A stretch of DNA of 64,000 nt from NCBI GenBank assembly GCA_963759375.1, contig CAVWYY010000001.1:310001-374000 (forward strand). The letters run 5' to 3'. Positions 42,074 to 50,424 of the stretch are shown here, one piece after another (position 1 is the stretch's first letter; the number at the start of each line of letters is the position of its first letter). The translations under genes and the position numbers were made by a program. This DNA comes from DASSUW01 sp963759375. GTDB taxonomy: Bacteria; Actinomycetota; Thermoleophilia; Solirubrobacterales; Solirubrobacteraceae. Under the pieces are notes generated by a model, which did not search any database, was not told the DNA's origin, and saw nothing but the letters and a program-made list of their open reading frames with translations.

Positions 42074-43266
42074 TCCTCGGCGGCGATGGCTACCTGGGGT
42101 GGCCAACGGCGATGCGTTTCTCCGCGCGCGGACACGACGTGTTCCTCGTCGACAACTTCTCTCGCCGCCGCTGGCATCACGAGCACGGGACGGACTCACT
42201 GACGCCGATCGGCGGGCTTGCCGACCGCATCGACGCGTGGCGTGAGGTCTCCGGCAAGGACATCCACGCATTCGTCGGCAACATCGAGGACGGCGAGTTC
42301 CTCGACCGCGTCGTCGCAGAGGTGCTCCCTGAAGCCGTTGTGCACTACGGCGAGCAGCCCTCGGCGCCCTACTCGATGCTTTCGCGCCGCCACGCGGTCG
42401 AGACGCAGCAGACGAACGTCATCGGCAACCTGAACCTGCTCTTCTCGATCCGCGACCGGGTGCCGGACTGCCATCTCGTCAAGCTCGGCACGATGGGCGA
42501 GTACGGCACGCCGAACATCGACATCGAAGAGGGCTTCATCGAGATCAACCACAAGGGCCGCACGGACGTGCTGCCCTTCCCGAAGCTCCCCGGGTCGCTC
42601 TACCACCTCTCGAAGGTCCACGACTCCCACAACATCCACTTCGCCTGCCGGATCTGGGGCCTGCGCGCCACCGACCTCAATCAGGGCGTCGTCTACGGGA
42701 TCGAGACCGAGGAGACCGCCCAGGACGAGCGCCTGTGCACCCGGTTCGACTATGACGAGATCTTCGGCACGGCCCTGAACCGCTTCTGCGTGCAGGCCGT
42801 GATCGGCCACCCGCTGACCGTCTACGGCAAGGGCGGCCAGACCCGTGGCTTCCTGAACATCCGCGACACGCTGCAGTGCGTAGAGCTGGCGGTGAGCAAT
42901 CCCGCGCAGCGCGCCGAGTTCCGCGTGTTCAACCAGTTCACCGAGCAGTTCACGGTGCTCGAGCTCGCCGAGCTCGCGCAGCGCGCCGCCGCGGAGCTGG
43001 GCTACGACGTGGAGATCGAGCACTTCGAGAACCCGCGCGTGGAGATGGAGGAGCACTACTACAACGCGGCGAACACGAAGCTGCGCGAGTTGGGGCTCAA
43101 GCCGCACTACCTGGGCGAGGAGCTCGTACGCTCGATGTTGACAACGATCGAGCGCCACCGCGACAGAGTGATCTCGCGTGCCATTGCGCCAAAGACGCAG
43201 TGGCGGCCGGGCGAAGCCGAGGCGAACGCCGCGCAGCTCTCCGCAGCTGCGGCTTCACACGCCTGA
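42061..43266 (+). CDS. sqdB: UDP-sulfoquinovose synthase
   Basis: Converts UDP-glucose plus sulfite to UDP-sulfoquinovose, the headgroup donor of sulfolipid SQDG and of sulfonated glycans. The 401-aa SDR is SQD1/SqdB/Agl3-like throughout: ILILGGDGYLGWPTAMRFSA (NAD site), FVGNIEDGEFL, HYGEQPSAPYSM, KLGTMGEYGTPNIDIEEGFI (catalytic Thr/Met region), GSLYHLSKVHDSHN (Tyr-x-x-x-Lys) and TDLNQGVVYG. These distinguish it from ordinary epimerases. It needs sulfite, which the cys operon 8-10 kb upstream would help provide. No SQDG synthase (SqdX/SQD2) was recognised here, so the product may go into a glycan. Confidence 0.92.
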   Translation: MRILILGGDGYLGWPTAMRFSARGHDVFLVDNFSRRRWHHEHGTDSLTPIGGLADRIDAWREVSGKDIHAFVGNIEDGEFLDRVVAEVLPEAVVHYGEQPSAPYSMLSRRHAVETQQTNVIGNLNLLFSIRDRVPDCHLVKLGTMGEYGTPNIDIEEGFIEINHKGRTDVLPFPKLPGSLYHLSKVHDSHNIHFACRIWGLRATDLNQGVVYGIETEETAQDERLCTRFDYDEIFGTALNRFCVQAVIGHPLTVYGKGGQTRGFLNIRDTLQCVELAVSNPAQRAEFRVFNQFTEQFTVLELAELAQRAAAELGYDVEIEHFENPRVEMEEHYYNAANTKLRELGLKPHYLGEELVRSMLTTIERHRDRVISRAIAPKTQWRPGEAEANAAQLSAAAASHA

Positions 43267-43303
43267 CCGCAACTCTGGGCGCTCAACTGCATTGGGGTTT
43301 CTT

Positions 43304-44228
43304 GTGACTAAAGCCGTATTCCTGACATTCCTCGCCGCACTCTGCCTGGCCGCCCCGGCCCAGGCTGCAAAGCCGATCGTCGGATTCGGCGAGCAGAGCC
43401 CAGCGATCTTCAGCGACTCCGCTGGATCGACCTGAAGAAGAACGAACGCCACTACATCCGCTACGTGATGCCGTGGGACGCGCTGCGAGTACAAGCAGAG
43501 CCGCGCGCGTGATCGACCTCTGGATGGACGCCGCCGAGTACCGCAAGGCCAACGTCCTGCTGTCGCTTCGGCTACTCGGTCAAGAAGCGCCGCCAGCTCA
43601 AGATGCCGACGGCCAAGCAGTACAAGGCGCAGATCAAGGCCGTCCGCAAGCGCTACCCGTTCATCAAGACGTTCCAGGCCTGGAACGAGGCCAACCAGGG
43701 CTTGCAGCCGACGTTCCGCAAGCCCAAGGCGACGGCGCAAGCTCTACGACACGCTCGTGAAGACCTGCAAGGGCTGCACGGTCACGTCGCCGTCGCTGCT
43801 GCTGGCCGCCGACATGAAGGCGGTCAACTGGGCCAAGGCGTTCGATCGCGCCGCCAAGAAGAAGGTCAAGATCTGGGCGGTCCACAACCACATCGACGTC
43901 AACCGCAACATCAAGACCGGGCACGAAGACGTTCCTCCGGTACACGCGCGGTCAGGTGTGGTTCACGGAGACCGGCGCGATCTGGAACCGCTGGATCGGC
44001 CGCCGCAAGATCAAGCAGTACAACCACAAGACCGCCGTCCGCGCGATCCGCAACATCTTCAAGCTGCAGAAGCTCAGCAAGCGCCGGATCAAGCGGATCT
44101 ACGTCTACAACTGGTACGGCACGAAGGCCAAGCGCCCCCGCTGGGACTCCGGTCTCATCAACGCGAGCGGCACCGAGCGCAAGACGTTCAAGACGCTCAA
44201 GGCGCAGATGCGGCGGTACGCTCGATAA
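43304..44228 (+). pseudogene. Secreted clan GH-A glycoside hydrolase-like protein, six frame breaks
   Basis: Begins at GTG 43304 with a signal peptide (AVFLTFLAALCLAAPAQA) and KPIVGFGEQSPAIFSD. The homologous reading continues through breaks near 43417, 43485, 43508, 43565, 43738 and 43921. Joined, it reads RWIDLKKNERHYIRYVMPWD, VIDLWMDAAEYRKANVLLS, KTFQAWNEANQ (acid/base Glu after Asn), WAKAFDRAAKKKVKIWAVHN and VWFTETGAIWNRW (nucleophile Glu). These are the two catalytic glutamates of a TIM-barrel GH-A enzyme. Five of the six breaks are cured by removing one C after a codon ending in G. Codons are otherwise intact, so either a badly read region or a very recent pseudogene. The end overlaps the convergent flippase gene by 32 nt. 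Confidence 0.65.
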
Positions 44229-45444
44229 GCCACAGCGCCACGGCCAGCAGCGCGGTCGTGGCGCAGTAGCCCACCTCGACCGCCAGCACGGGGTCGTCGA
44301 GCGGTGAAGGCACGAGCCACAGCATGAACAGCGCGGCCGCCCCCAGCCAGGCGGCGGCCGCCAGGTGGCCCCTGCGCCGCGCCAGCGCGGCCTGGTTGAG
44401 CGTGCCGGCGGTGAGGTGGAAGCCCATGCCGAGGCCGACGAGGACGAGGCCCCAGCGGCCGTAGTCGAAGTCGCCGCCGAACAGCAGCCCCATCGCCCAC
44501 GGGCCGATCAGCCCGAGGCCGAGCACCACGAGCCCCGCGAAGCCGGCGATCGCCAGGACCGTCGTGCGGATCGCGCGGGCGAAGTCATCGCCGCCGCCGG
44601 TGGCGTGCAGGCCGGAGAGGTGGGGGAGGAGCGACGTCTGGATCGCCTGGAAGAGCTGCAGCGGCGCGCGGGTGATCAGCAGCACGTTGAACACGAAGCC
44701 CGCGAGCGCGGCGTCGGTGGCCGTGGCGTCGACCACCAGCACAGGCCCGTTGAGCAGCGCCTGCTCGGCGACCATGATCGCCAGCACGGCGCCGGCGAAG
44801 CCCGCGCTCTCGCGCATCGCGCCGCGCTCGGAGGTCGTGGCGCGGGCGCCGTGGCGCGTGAGCGCCCACGGGACCACGGCCAGCGAGACGAGCGGCGCCG
44901 CGGCGATGCCGAGCGCGACCGCGCCCTGCCCCTCGGCGATCCCGATCGCGACGGCCAGGGCGAACAGGCAGCGCGAGACCGACTCCAGGAGCACCAGCCC
45001 GCCGTAGAGGCCGAACCACTGGTGGCCGGCCAGCCAGCCGCGCGCGAAGTAGCTGGCCGCGTAGGCGACGACCGCGACCACGAGCACCCAGTAGAGCTCG
45101 GCCGAGCCGTCGAACACGTCGTCCTGGATCGGCTCGCGGAACGCCAGCGCGACGACCAGGAACAGCGCGGCGGCGCTCATCTGGATCGTGAACGCGACCC
45201 GCAGGGGGTGCGCCTCGTGGCCCTGTGCCCGGCGCGACGCGATCGTGTGCGAGAGCAGCTGCTCGACCGGCCGGTAGATGATCGAGATGATCAGGAAGAG
45301 GATCGACCACAGGAGCGAGACGCCCTTGTAGTCGACCTCGCTGAGGCTGTGGCTGGCCAGCGAGAAGTACGCGAACGTGACCAGCCCGGTCGTCGCGATG
45401 CCGACCGACAGGATGCTGGCGCCGCGCCCGTAGCTCCTAGACAC
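44197..45444 (-). CDS. Polysaccharide flippase (Wzx/MATE-like)
   Basis: 415 aa with about 12 helices, of the polysaccharide biosynthesis (PST/Wzx) family that flips lipid-linked oligosaccharides across the membrane. It starts with SILSVGIATTGLVTFAYFSL and includes SIIYRPVEQLLSHTIASRR, FNVLLITRAPLQLFQAIQTS and LLFGGDFDYGRWGLVLVGLG, typical of the group. GTG 45444 overlaps the end of the methyltransferase gene upstream. It forms one minus-strand operon with that gene and a GT2. Confidence 0.87.
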   Translation of the reverse strand: MSRSYGRGASILSVGIATTGLVTFAYFSLASHSLSEVDYKGVSLLWSILFLIISIIYRPVEQLLSHTIASRRAQGHEAHPLRVAFTIQMSAAALFLVVALAFREPIQDDVFDGSAELYWVLVVAVVAYAASYFARGWLAGHQWFGLYGGLVLLESVSRCLFALAVAIGIAEGQGAVALGIAAAPLVSLAVVPWALTRHGARATTSERGAMRESAGFAGAVLAIMVAEQALLNGPVLVVDATATDAALAGFVFNVLLITRAPLQLFQAIQTSLLPHLSGLHATGGGDDFARAIRTTVLAIAGFAGLVVLGLGLIGPWAMGLLFGGDFDYGRWGLVLVGLGMGFHLTAGTLNQAALARRRGHLAAAAWLGAAALFMLWLVPSPLDDPVLAVEVGYCATTALLAVALWLIERTAASAP

Positions 45445-46063
45445 GAACGAGAAGCATGGTCCAAGGGAAGGGGGACCGCGCTTCTACGACGGTGCCGTGC
45501 CGCGACAAGAGCTGCACGAAGCTGCGTTTGGACCAGTGGTTCACGTGGCCCGGCGTGTTCCCGAGATCGCGCAGGTAGGCGCCGCGGGCCATGTTCAGCC
45601 CCCGCCACAGGGGCTCGCGCGGCACCGACACGAGCAGGTTCCCGCCGCGGGCGACGCGCGCCATCTCGGCCACCGTGTGCTCGGGGTCGGGCACGTGCTC
45701 GAGGACCTCGATCGCGGTGGCGAGCTCGAACTCGCCGTCGGCGAACGGGAGGTTCTCGGCCTTCATGACCTGGTACTCGAGGTTCGGCGCCTGGCGCTTC
45801 TCCCACTCGGCCTGGATCACCGGGTCCTCGAGATCGATCCCCACGACGCGGCCCTCGAGACCCTGCGCCCACTTGTGGGTCAGCACGCCCTCGCCGCAGC
45901 CGACGTCGAGGATCGAGCGCGGCGCCGCCTGGCCGAACAGCTCGGCGAGCGTGCGCTCGAAGCCGGCCATCAGCCGCTTGACCACCGGGTTGGTGGAGCC
46001 GTACTTGTCGTAGGTGTTGCCGGTGACCGTGCCCTCGGCGTCGCGCGTGACCGCCGTGCTCAT
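45437..46063 (-). CDS. SAM-dependent methyltransferase (Methyltransf_11 type)
   Basis: 208 aa with motif I ILDVGCGEGVLTHKWA, VVGIDLEDPVIQAEWEK, ATAIEVLEHVPDPEHTVAEM and GGNLLVSVPREPLWRGLNM. Sequences of this sort (YDKYGSTNPVVKRLMAGFERTL at the N-terminus) usually occur in polysaccharide clusters between glycosyltransferases, probably methylating a lipid-linked sugar. The start ATG overlaps the GT2 stop and its stop overlaps the flippase start, so all three are coupled. Confidence 0.88.
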   Translation of the reverse strand: MSTAVTRDAEGTVTGNTYDKYGSTNPVVKRLMAGFERTLAELFGQAAPRSILDVGCGEGVLTHKWAQGLEGRVVGIDLEDPVIQAEWEKRQAPNLEYQVMKAENLPFADGEFELATAIEVLEHVPDPEHTVAEMARVARGGNLLVSVPREPLWRGLNMARGAYLRDLGNTPGHVNHWSKRSFVQLLSRHGTVVEARSPFPWTMLLVRV

Positions 46064-47115
46064 AGGCGCAGCGCCTCGCGCTCCTCGGTCTTGCCGGGCC
46101 GCCCGGCCCGCGCGCCGGTCGTCGGCTCCTGCTGCGAGGTCGGCTGCCCGGGCTCGTAGTGCGACGGCGGGACGCCGAGCTCGAGCTCGACCCGCCGGAT
46201 GCGTTCGAAGATCCGCTGCAGCGTGATCCGCTGGCCCGACAGCAGGTCGCCGAGGATGCCGAGCGCGGCGAGGACCATCGCCGCGTTGAACAGCACGGCG
46301 CCGAGGATCAGCGACTGGACGTGGCCCGCACCGTCGCCCTGCAGGAAGAAGTAGAAGAAGCGGCCCCAGACGAGGACCGCGCCGATGCCGATCAGGAACG
46401 CCGCGGTGAGGAACACGCGCAGCGGCTCGTACATCGCGTAGATCCGGAAGATCGAGATCCCGTTGCGGCGGATGTACGTCCACATCGACGGGAACAGGCG
46501 CGACTCACGGAGCTTCGGGTTCGTCCGCACCGGCACGTGGTCGACCGCCACGGTCATCTTCCCGGCCTGGATGATCGTCTCCAGCGTGTAGGTGAACTTG
46601 GAGACGACCTGCATGGCGAGCGCGGCCTCGCGGTTGTAGGCGCGGAACCCGGACGTCGTGTCCGGGATCGTGGTCTGCGACGCCTGCCGCACGATCCACG
46701 AGCCGAGCCGCTGGAACAGCTTCTTCGGCCCCGAGAAGTGCTCGATCGTCATGACCTCGCGATCGCCGACCACCATGTCGGCGTCGCCGGCCACGATCGG
46801 CGCCACCAGCCGCGCCACGTCGGGTCCGTGGTACTGGTTGTCGGCGTCGGTGTTGACGATCACGTCGGCGCCGAGCTTGAGCGCCGCGTCGAGCCCCGCC
46901 TGGAAGCCGGACGCCAGGCCCTTGTTGTTCGTCAGCCGGACGATGTGGTCGACCCCGTTCTCGCGCGCCACCTCGACCGTGCGATCGGTCGAGCCGTCGT
47001 CGATGATCAGCCACTCGACGGTCTCGAACCCCGGCACCTGGCGGGGTAGATCGGCGAGCGTGACCGGGAGGGTCTCCTCCTCGTTCAGGCAGGGAATCTG
47101 GATGATCAGCTTCAT
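46060..47115 (-). CDS. Family 2 glycosyltransferase, membrane anchored
   Basis: 351 aa. The GT2 domain has IIQIPCLNEEETLPVTLADL, WLIIDDGSTDRTVEVARENG, VNTDADNQYHGPDVARLV (DxD) and TSGFRAYNREAALAM. Two helices follow near residues 240-310 (VFLTAAFLIGIGAVLVWG and LILGAVLFNAAMVLAALG). This is the dolichol-phosphate-sugar synthase-like layout. ATG 47115 aligns with the family N-terminus although the frame is open 63 codons upstream, and a TCTAAT box lies 8 nt before it. It heads the GT2-methyltransferase-flippase operon. Confidence 0.9.
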   Translation of the reverse strand: MKLIIQIPCLNEEETLPVTLADLPRQVPGFETVEWLIIDDGSTDRTVEVARENGVDHIVRLTNNKGLASGFQAGLDAALKLGADVIVNTDADNQYHGPDVARLVAPIVAGDADMVVGDREVMTIEHFSGPKKLFQRLGSWIVRQASQTTIPDTTSGFRAYNREAALAMQVVSKFTYTLETIIQAGKMTVAVDHVPVRTNPKLRESRLFPSMWTYIRRNGISIFRIYAMYEPLRVFLTAAFLIGIGAVLVWGRFFYFFLQGDGAGHVQSLILGAVLFNAAMVLAALGILGDLLSGQRITLQRIFERIRRVELELGVPPSHYEPGQPTSQQEPTTGARAGRPGKTEEREALRL

Positions 47116-47173
47116 CGCGGCGCGATTAGACGGTATCGCCTCGTCGTGCGCTCCCGTCATCCTGTCTTCGCTC

Positions 47174-48640
47174 ATGGAAGGCGCGACCCTTTCAAGACGG
47201 CGGGCGCTCACGCGCGCCCGCTCGCTCGATGGTGATGCGATCGCCCGCATCGCGTTCGGCCTGCTGTGCGTGGCCGCCGCGATCGGGTTCTTCGTGTACC
47301 CCACGTACCCGAACTACGACTCCTACTACTCGATGCTGTGGGGGCGCGAGGTGCTGGACCTGCAGCTCCCGGGCTTCGAGGGCTTCCGCGTCCCGACCGA
47401 GCATCCGCTGGCCATCGCCGTCGGCGGGTTCGTGTCGCTGTTCGGCCGCCACGGCGACCGCCTGTTCATCGCGCTGATCCTCGCCTCGTTCCTGTGGCTG
47501 ACCTGGGGCGTCTACCGCCTCGGCCGGATCGCGTTCACGCCGCTGGTCGGCGGCATCGCGGCGGCGCTCACGCTCACGCGGTTCGACTTCGGCTTCCTGG
47601 CCGCCCGCGGCTACATCGACATCCCGTACATGGCGCTGGTGGTGTGGGCCGCCGTGCTCGAGGCCGGCCGCCCGCGGCGCGGCGTCCCGGTGCTGATCAC
47701 GCTCGCCCTCGCCGGCATGCTGCGGCCCGAGGCGTGGGTGCTGGCCGGGATGTACTGGCTGTGGCTGTTCCCGAGGGCGACCTGGCGGCAGCGCATCCTC
47801 TACGCCGCGCTGGCGGCGATCGGGCCGCTCGTGTGGACGCTCACGGACCTGATCGTCACCGGCGACCCGCTGTTCTCGCTGCTCTACACGAGCACCTCGG
47901 CCGAGGACCTGGGCCGCCAGCGGACCCTCTCCGAGCTGCCCGCCGCCGTGCCGGAGTTCTTCACGTCGATCGTCAAGCTGCCGGTGATGGCGGCGGCGGT
48001 GGTCGGCCTCGGCCTGGCGCTGGCGTTCTCGCCCCGCCGCGCCGCGGTGCCGCTGGCCCTGTTGGTCTCCGGCGTGCTCACGTTCGCGCTCATCGGGGCG
48101 GCCGGCGCGTCGGTGATCGAGCGCTATCTGGCGGTCGCCGCCGTCGCCCTGCTGGTGTTCGCCGCCGTCGCCGTGGGCGGCTTCACGATGCTGCGCCGCG
48201 GCCGCGTGCGCACCGCGTGGATGGTGGTGTCCGCCGCGCTGGTGGTGTTCGGCATCGTGTTCACCGCCACACACGTGCGGCTGGACTACTTCGACTCGGA
48301 GCTGACCTTCCGCGGCGCTGCGCACGACGACCTGGTGCGCGTCCTCGAGTCGCCCGAGGTGCAGGCGGGCCTGAAGTGCGGCCCGCTCAGCGTGCCCAAC
48401 CACAAGCTCGTGCCCGACTCGCGCTGGATCCTCGACCTGCCGGAGGACCGCGTGATCCCGCGCGCCGATCCGGGAGCTCCGAAGCCCGAGCGCGGCGTCG
48501 CGCTGGTCGTGACGAGCCGCTTCGCGATCTTCAAGCACGCCTGGAGCAACGACATCGACTCGGCGCTCATCCAGGAACCGCCGGCCGGCTGGCGCCGGAT
48601 CCACACCGGCGACTTCTACGCGGCGTATGCGCGCTGCTAG
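47174..48640 (+). CDS. Membrane protein, dolichyl-phosphate mannosyltransferase-like (GT-C fold)
   Basis: 488 aa with about 10-11 helices. The first loop YPTYPNYDSYYSMLWGREVL carries the acidic position and EGFRVPTEHPLAIAVGG the following loop, as in PMT/ArnT enzymes. GMLRPEAWVLAGMYWLWLFP is also characteristic. A C-terminal extracellular domain (HVRLDYFDSELTFRGAAHDD) may bind acceptor. The start ATG 47174 is divergent from the GT2 gene. Its stop lies 19 bp before repeat element 4. Confidence 0.82.
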   Translation: MEGATLSRRRALTRARSLDGDAIARIAFGLLCVAAAIGFFVYPTYPNYDSYYSMLWGREVLDLQLPGFEGFRVPTEHPLAIAVGGFVSLFGRHGDRLFIALILASFLWLTWGVYRLGRIAFTPLVGGIAAALTLTRFDFGFLAARGYIDIPYMALVVWAAVLEAGRPRRGVPVLITLALAGMLRPEAWVLAGMYWLWLFPRATWRQRILYAALAAIGPLVWTLTDLIVTGDPLFSLLYTSTSAEDLGRQRTLSELPAAVPEFFTSIVKLPVMAAAVVGLGLALAFSPRRAAVPLALLVSGVLTFALIGAAGASVIERYLAVAAVALLVFAAVAVGGFTMLRRGRVRTAWMVVSAALVVFGIVFTATHVRLDYFDSELTFRGAAHDDLVRVLESPEVQAGLKCGPLSVPNHKLVPDSRWILDLPEDRVIPRADPGAPKPERGVALVVTSRFAIFKHAWSNDIDSALIQEPPAGWRRIHTGDFYAAYARC

Positions 48641-48659
48641 GCGTGGTCGTGGGCGCCGA

Positions 48660-48798
48660 CGAACGTCAACGGCGGCTGGGTAGGGAGGCGGAGGCCGAGC
48701 GTCGGTCGTCCGTGGCGCGTTCTGTCGGATAGCGACAGAAAGCGCCAGGCGCCACGGACGGCGGCGACCCCGCCACCTCCTTACCCAGCCGCAGTTCG
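48660..48798. repeat. Arm-bounded palindromic element, copy 4
   Basis: Left arm 48660-48690; right arm to 48798 (contains CTCCTTACCCAGCCGCAG, one substitution). Flanking bases extend the inverted repeat outward (GGCGCCGACGAAC left; GTTCGTCGGCGCC right). The core is a nested cruciform: GTCCGTGGC (48708-48716) with GCCACGGAC (48751-48759), GGCGC with GCGCC, and TCTGTCG (48721-48727) with CGACAGA (48733-48739). The next gene begins 20 bp after it. Confidence 0.87.
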
Positions 48799-48818
48799 TC
48801 GGCGCCACCGCCGCCGTC

Positions 48819-50393
48819 GTGGTCGCAGCCCTCGTCCTGCGCCTCTGGGGACTGCGCCACGGGCTGCCGTACGTGTTCAGCGCCGACGAGAACGCGCACT
48901 TCGTTCCGCGCGCGATCGGCATGTTCGGCCACTCGCTGAACCCGCAGTACTTCGTCAACCCGCCCGCCTTCACGTACCTGCTGCACCTGGCGTTCTGGGC
49001 CCGCTGGGGGACGCGCGAGGCGGTCGGCGCCGCGTTCGCGGCCGATCCCGGGACGGCGTTCGCCCTCGGGCGCGTGCTCGTCGCCCTGCTCGGCGCGGCC
49101 GCCGCCGGGCTGACCGTGTGGGCCGGGGCGCGGCTGTTCGACCGCCGGGTCGGCCTCGTCGCCGGCGCGCTGTTCGCCGTCGCGTTCCTGCCCGTCCACT
49201 ACGCGCACTTCGCGGTCAACGACGTCCCGGCGCTCGCGCCGCTGTGCCTGAGCCTCGCCGGCGCGGCCGGCGTCTACCGCCACGGACGGCTGCGCGACTA
49301 CGCGCTGGCCGGCGCCGCGCTCGGCGTGGCCTGCGCGACCAAGTACACGGCGGGCATCGTGCTGCTGTGCCTGCTCGGCGCGGCCGCGACCGCGCCGAAC
49401 CGCTGGCGCGGCCTCGCGCTCGCCGGTGGGCTGGCGGTCGCGGGCTTCGCGGTGGCGAACCCGTACGCGCTGTTCGACCTCGACGCGTTCCGCGACGGGC
49501 TGCGGCTGCAGTCGCAGGCATCGAGCGACGGCGGCGGCAAGCTCGGGCTGGTGGGGGACAGCGGCGTCCTCTACTACCTCGGCACCGTGACCTGGGGGCT
49601 CGGCTGGCTGCCCGCGCTGGCCGCGCTCGGCGGCGCCGTCTGGCTGTCGCTCAGGCGCTCGCCGGCCGCGCTCGTGCTCGTGCCGGCGCCGGTGCTGTTC
49701 CTGCTGTTCATGGGCCTGCAGGACCGCTTCTTCGCCCGCTGGCTGCTGCCGGTCTACCCGATGCTCTGCCTGCTGGCGGCGTGGGCCGCGGTCGAGCTCG
49801 CCGGCAGCCGCCGGTGGCGGGTCGCGGTCGCCGGCGCGCTGCTGTGCGCGCAGGGGCTGCTGTTCTCCGTGCACAACGACCGGCTGCTCGCTCGCACCGA
49901 CACGTGGACGCTCGCCCGCGAGTGGATGGTCCGCAACATCCCCGAGGGCACGCGCGTGGTGATCGAGCCGATCGCGCCCGACCAGTGGGCCACTGACGTC
50001 GGCCGCCCCTCGCGGCTCACCGACAACGGCCGCCGCTGGGACAAGTGGCGGACGTCGAACTTCCGCGGCGAGCGGATCAAGCTCGAGGACTACGAGCGCA
50101 CGCTCAGCCCGCCGATGCTGCGTCGCTACGAGCGCGGCGGCTACTGCTACGTGGTCGTCGGCTCGACCCAGAAGGGCCGCGCGCTGCGCGAGCCCGCGGA
50201 CGTGCCGGGGGCGGTCGCCTACTACCGCGCGCTCGACCGGCGCAGCGACGCGCTCTACCGCGTCAGCCCGCGCGGTGACGGCGCGCCGATCGGCCAGTTC
50301 TCGTTCGACTTCTCGTTCAACGGCTACCCGCTCGCGTACGATCGGCTCGGGCCGGAGATCGTGATACGGAGATTGCGCTCCGGCGGGTGTTGA
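48819..50393 (+). CDS. Membrane glycosyltransferase, PMT-like (N-terminus adjoins repeat 4)
   Basis: 524 aa from GTG 48819, about 10-11 helices. The first loop GLPYVFSADENAHFVPRAIG supplies the Asp-Glu pair and FVNPPAFTYLLHLAFW the next segment, as in the ArnT/PMT GT-C group. LQDRFFARWLLPVYPMLCLL is in the later helices. The chosen GTG gives an unusually short first helix. The frame is open upstream into the right arm of repeat 4 (reading TQPQFVGATAAVVV), so the true start may have been displaced or replaced by the repeat. The stop overlaps the palindrome in front of ribD. Confidence 0.8.
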   Translation: MVAALVLRLWGLRHGLPYVFSADENAHFVPRAIGMFGHSLNPQYFVNPPAFTYLLHLAFWARWGTREAVGAAFAADPGTAFALGRVLVALLGAAAAGLTVWAGARLFDRRVGLVAGALFAVAFLPVHYAHFAVNDVPALAPLCLSLAGAAGVYRHGRLRDYALAGAALGVACATKYTAGIVLLCLLGAAATAPNRWRGLALAGGLAVAGFAVANPYALFDLDAFRDGLRLQSQASSDGGGKLGLVGDSGVLYYLGTVTWGLGWLPALAALGGAVWLSLRRSPAALVLVPAPVLFLLFMGLQDRFFARWLLPVYPMLCLLAAWAAVELAGSRRWRVAVAGALLCAQGLLFSVHNDRLLARTDTWTLAREWMVRNIPEGTRVVIEPIAPDQWATDVGRPSRLTDNGRRWDKWRTSNFRGERIKLEDYERTLSPPMLRRYERGGYCYVVVGSTQKGRALREPADVPGAVAYYRALDRRSDALYRVSPRGDGAPIGQFSFDFSFNGYPLAYDRLGPEIVIRRLRSGGC

Positions 50394-50405
50394 CTCGCGA
50401 GTCAA
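50390..50405. promoter_or_regulatory. Perfect 16-bp palindrome before ribD
   Basis: TTGACTCGCGAGTCAA is perfectly self-complementary and overlaps the stop codon of the upstream gene. A TATTCT box (50406-50411) follows immediately and ribD GTG 50425 is 20 nt downstream with GGGGGAAG as ribosome site. It is a candidate operator for the riboflavin operon. Confidence 0.55.
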
Positions 50406-50424
50406 TATTCTCCTGGGGGAAGCC

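Noticed and set aside
50394..50424. FMN riboswitch before ribD
   Set aside because: The upstream gap is about 30 bp; the conserved FMN aptamer needs well over 100 nt and none of its segments is seen.
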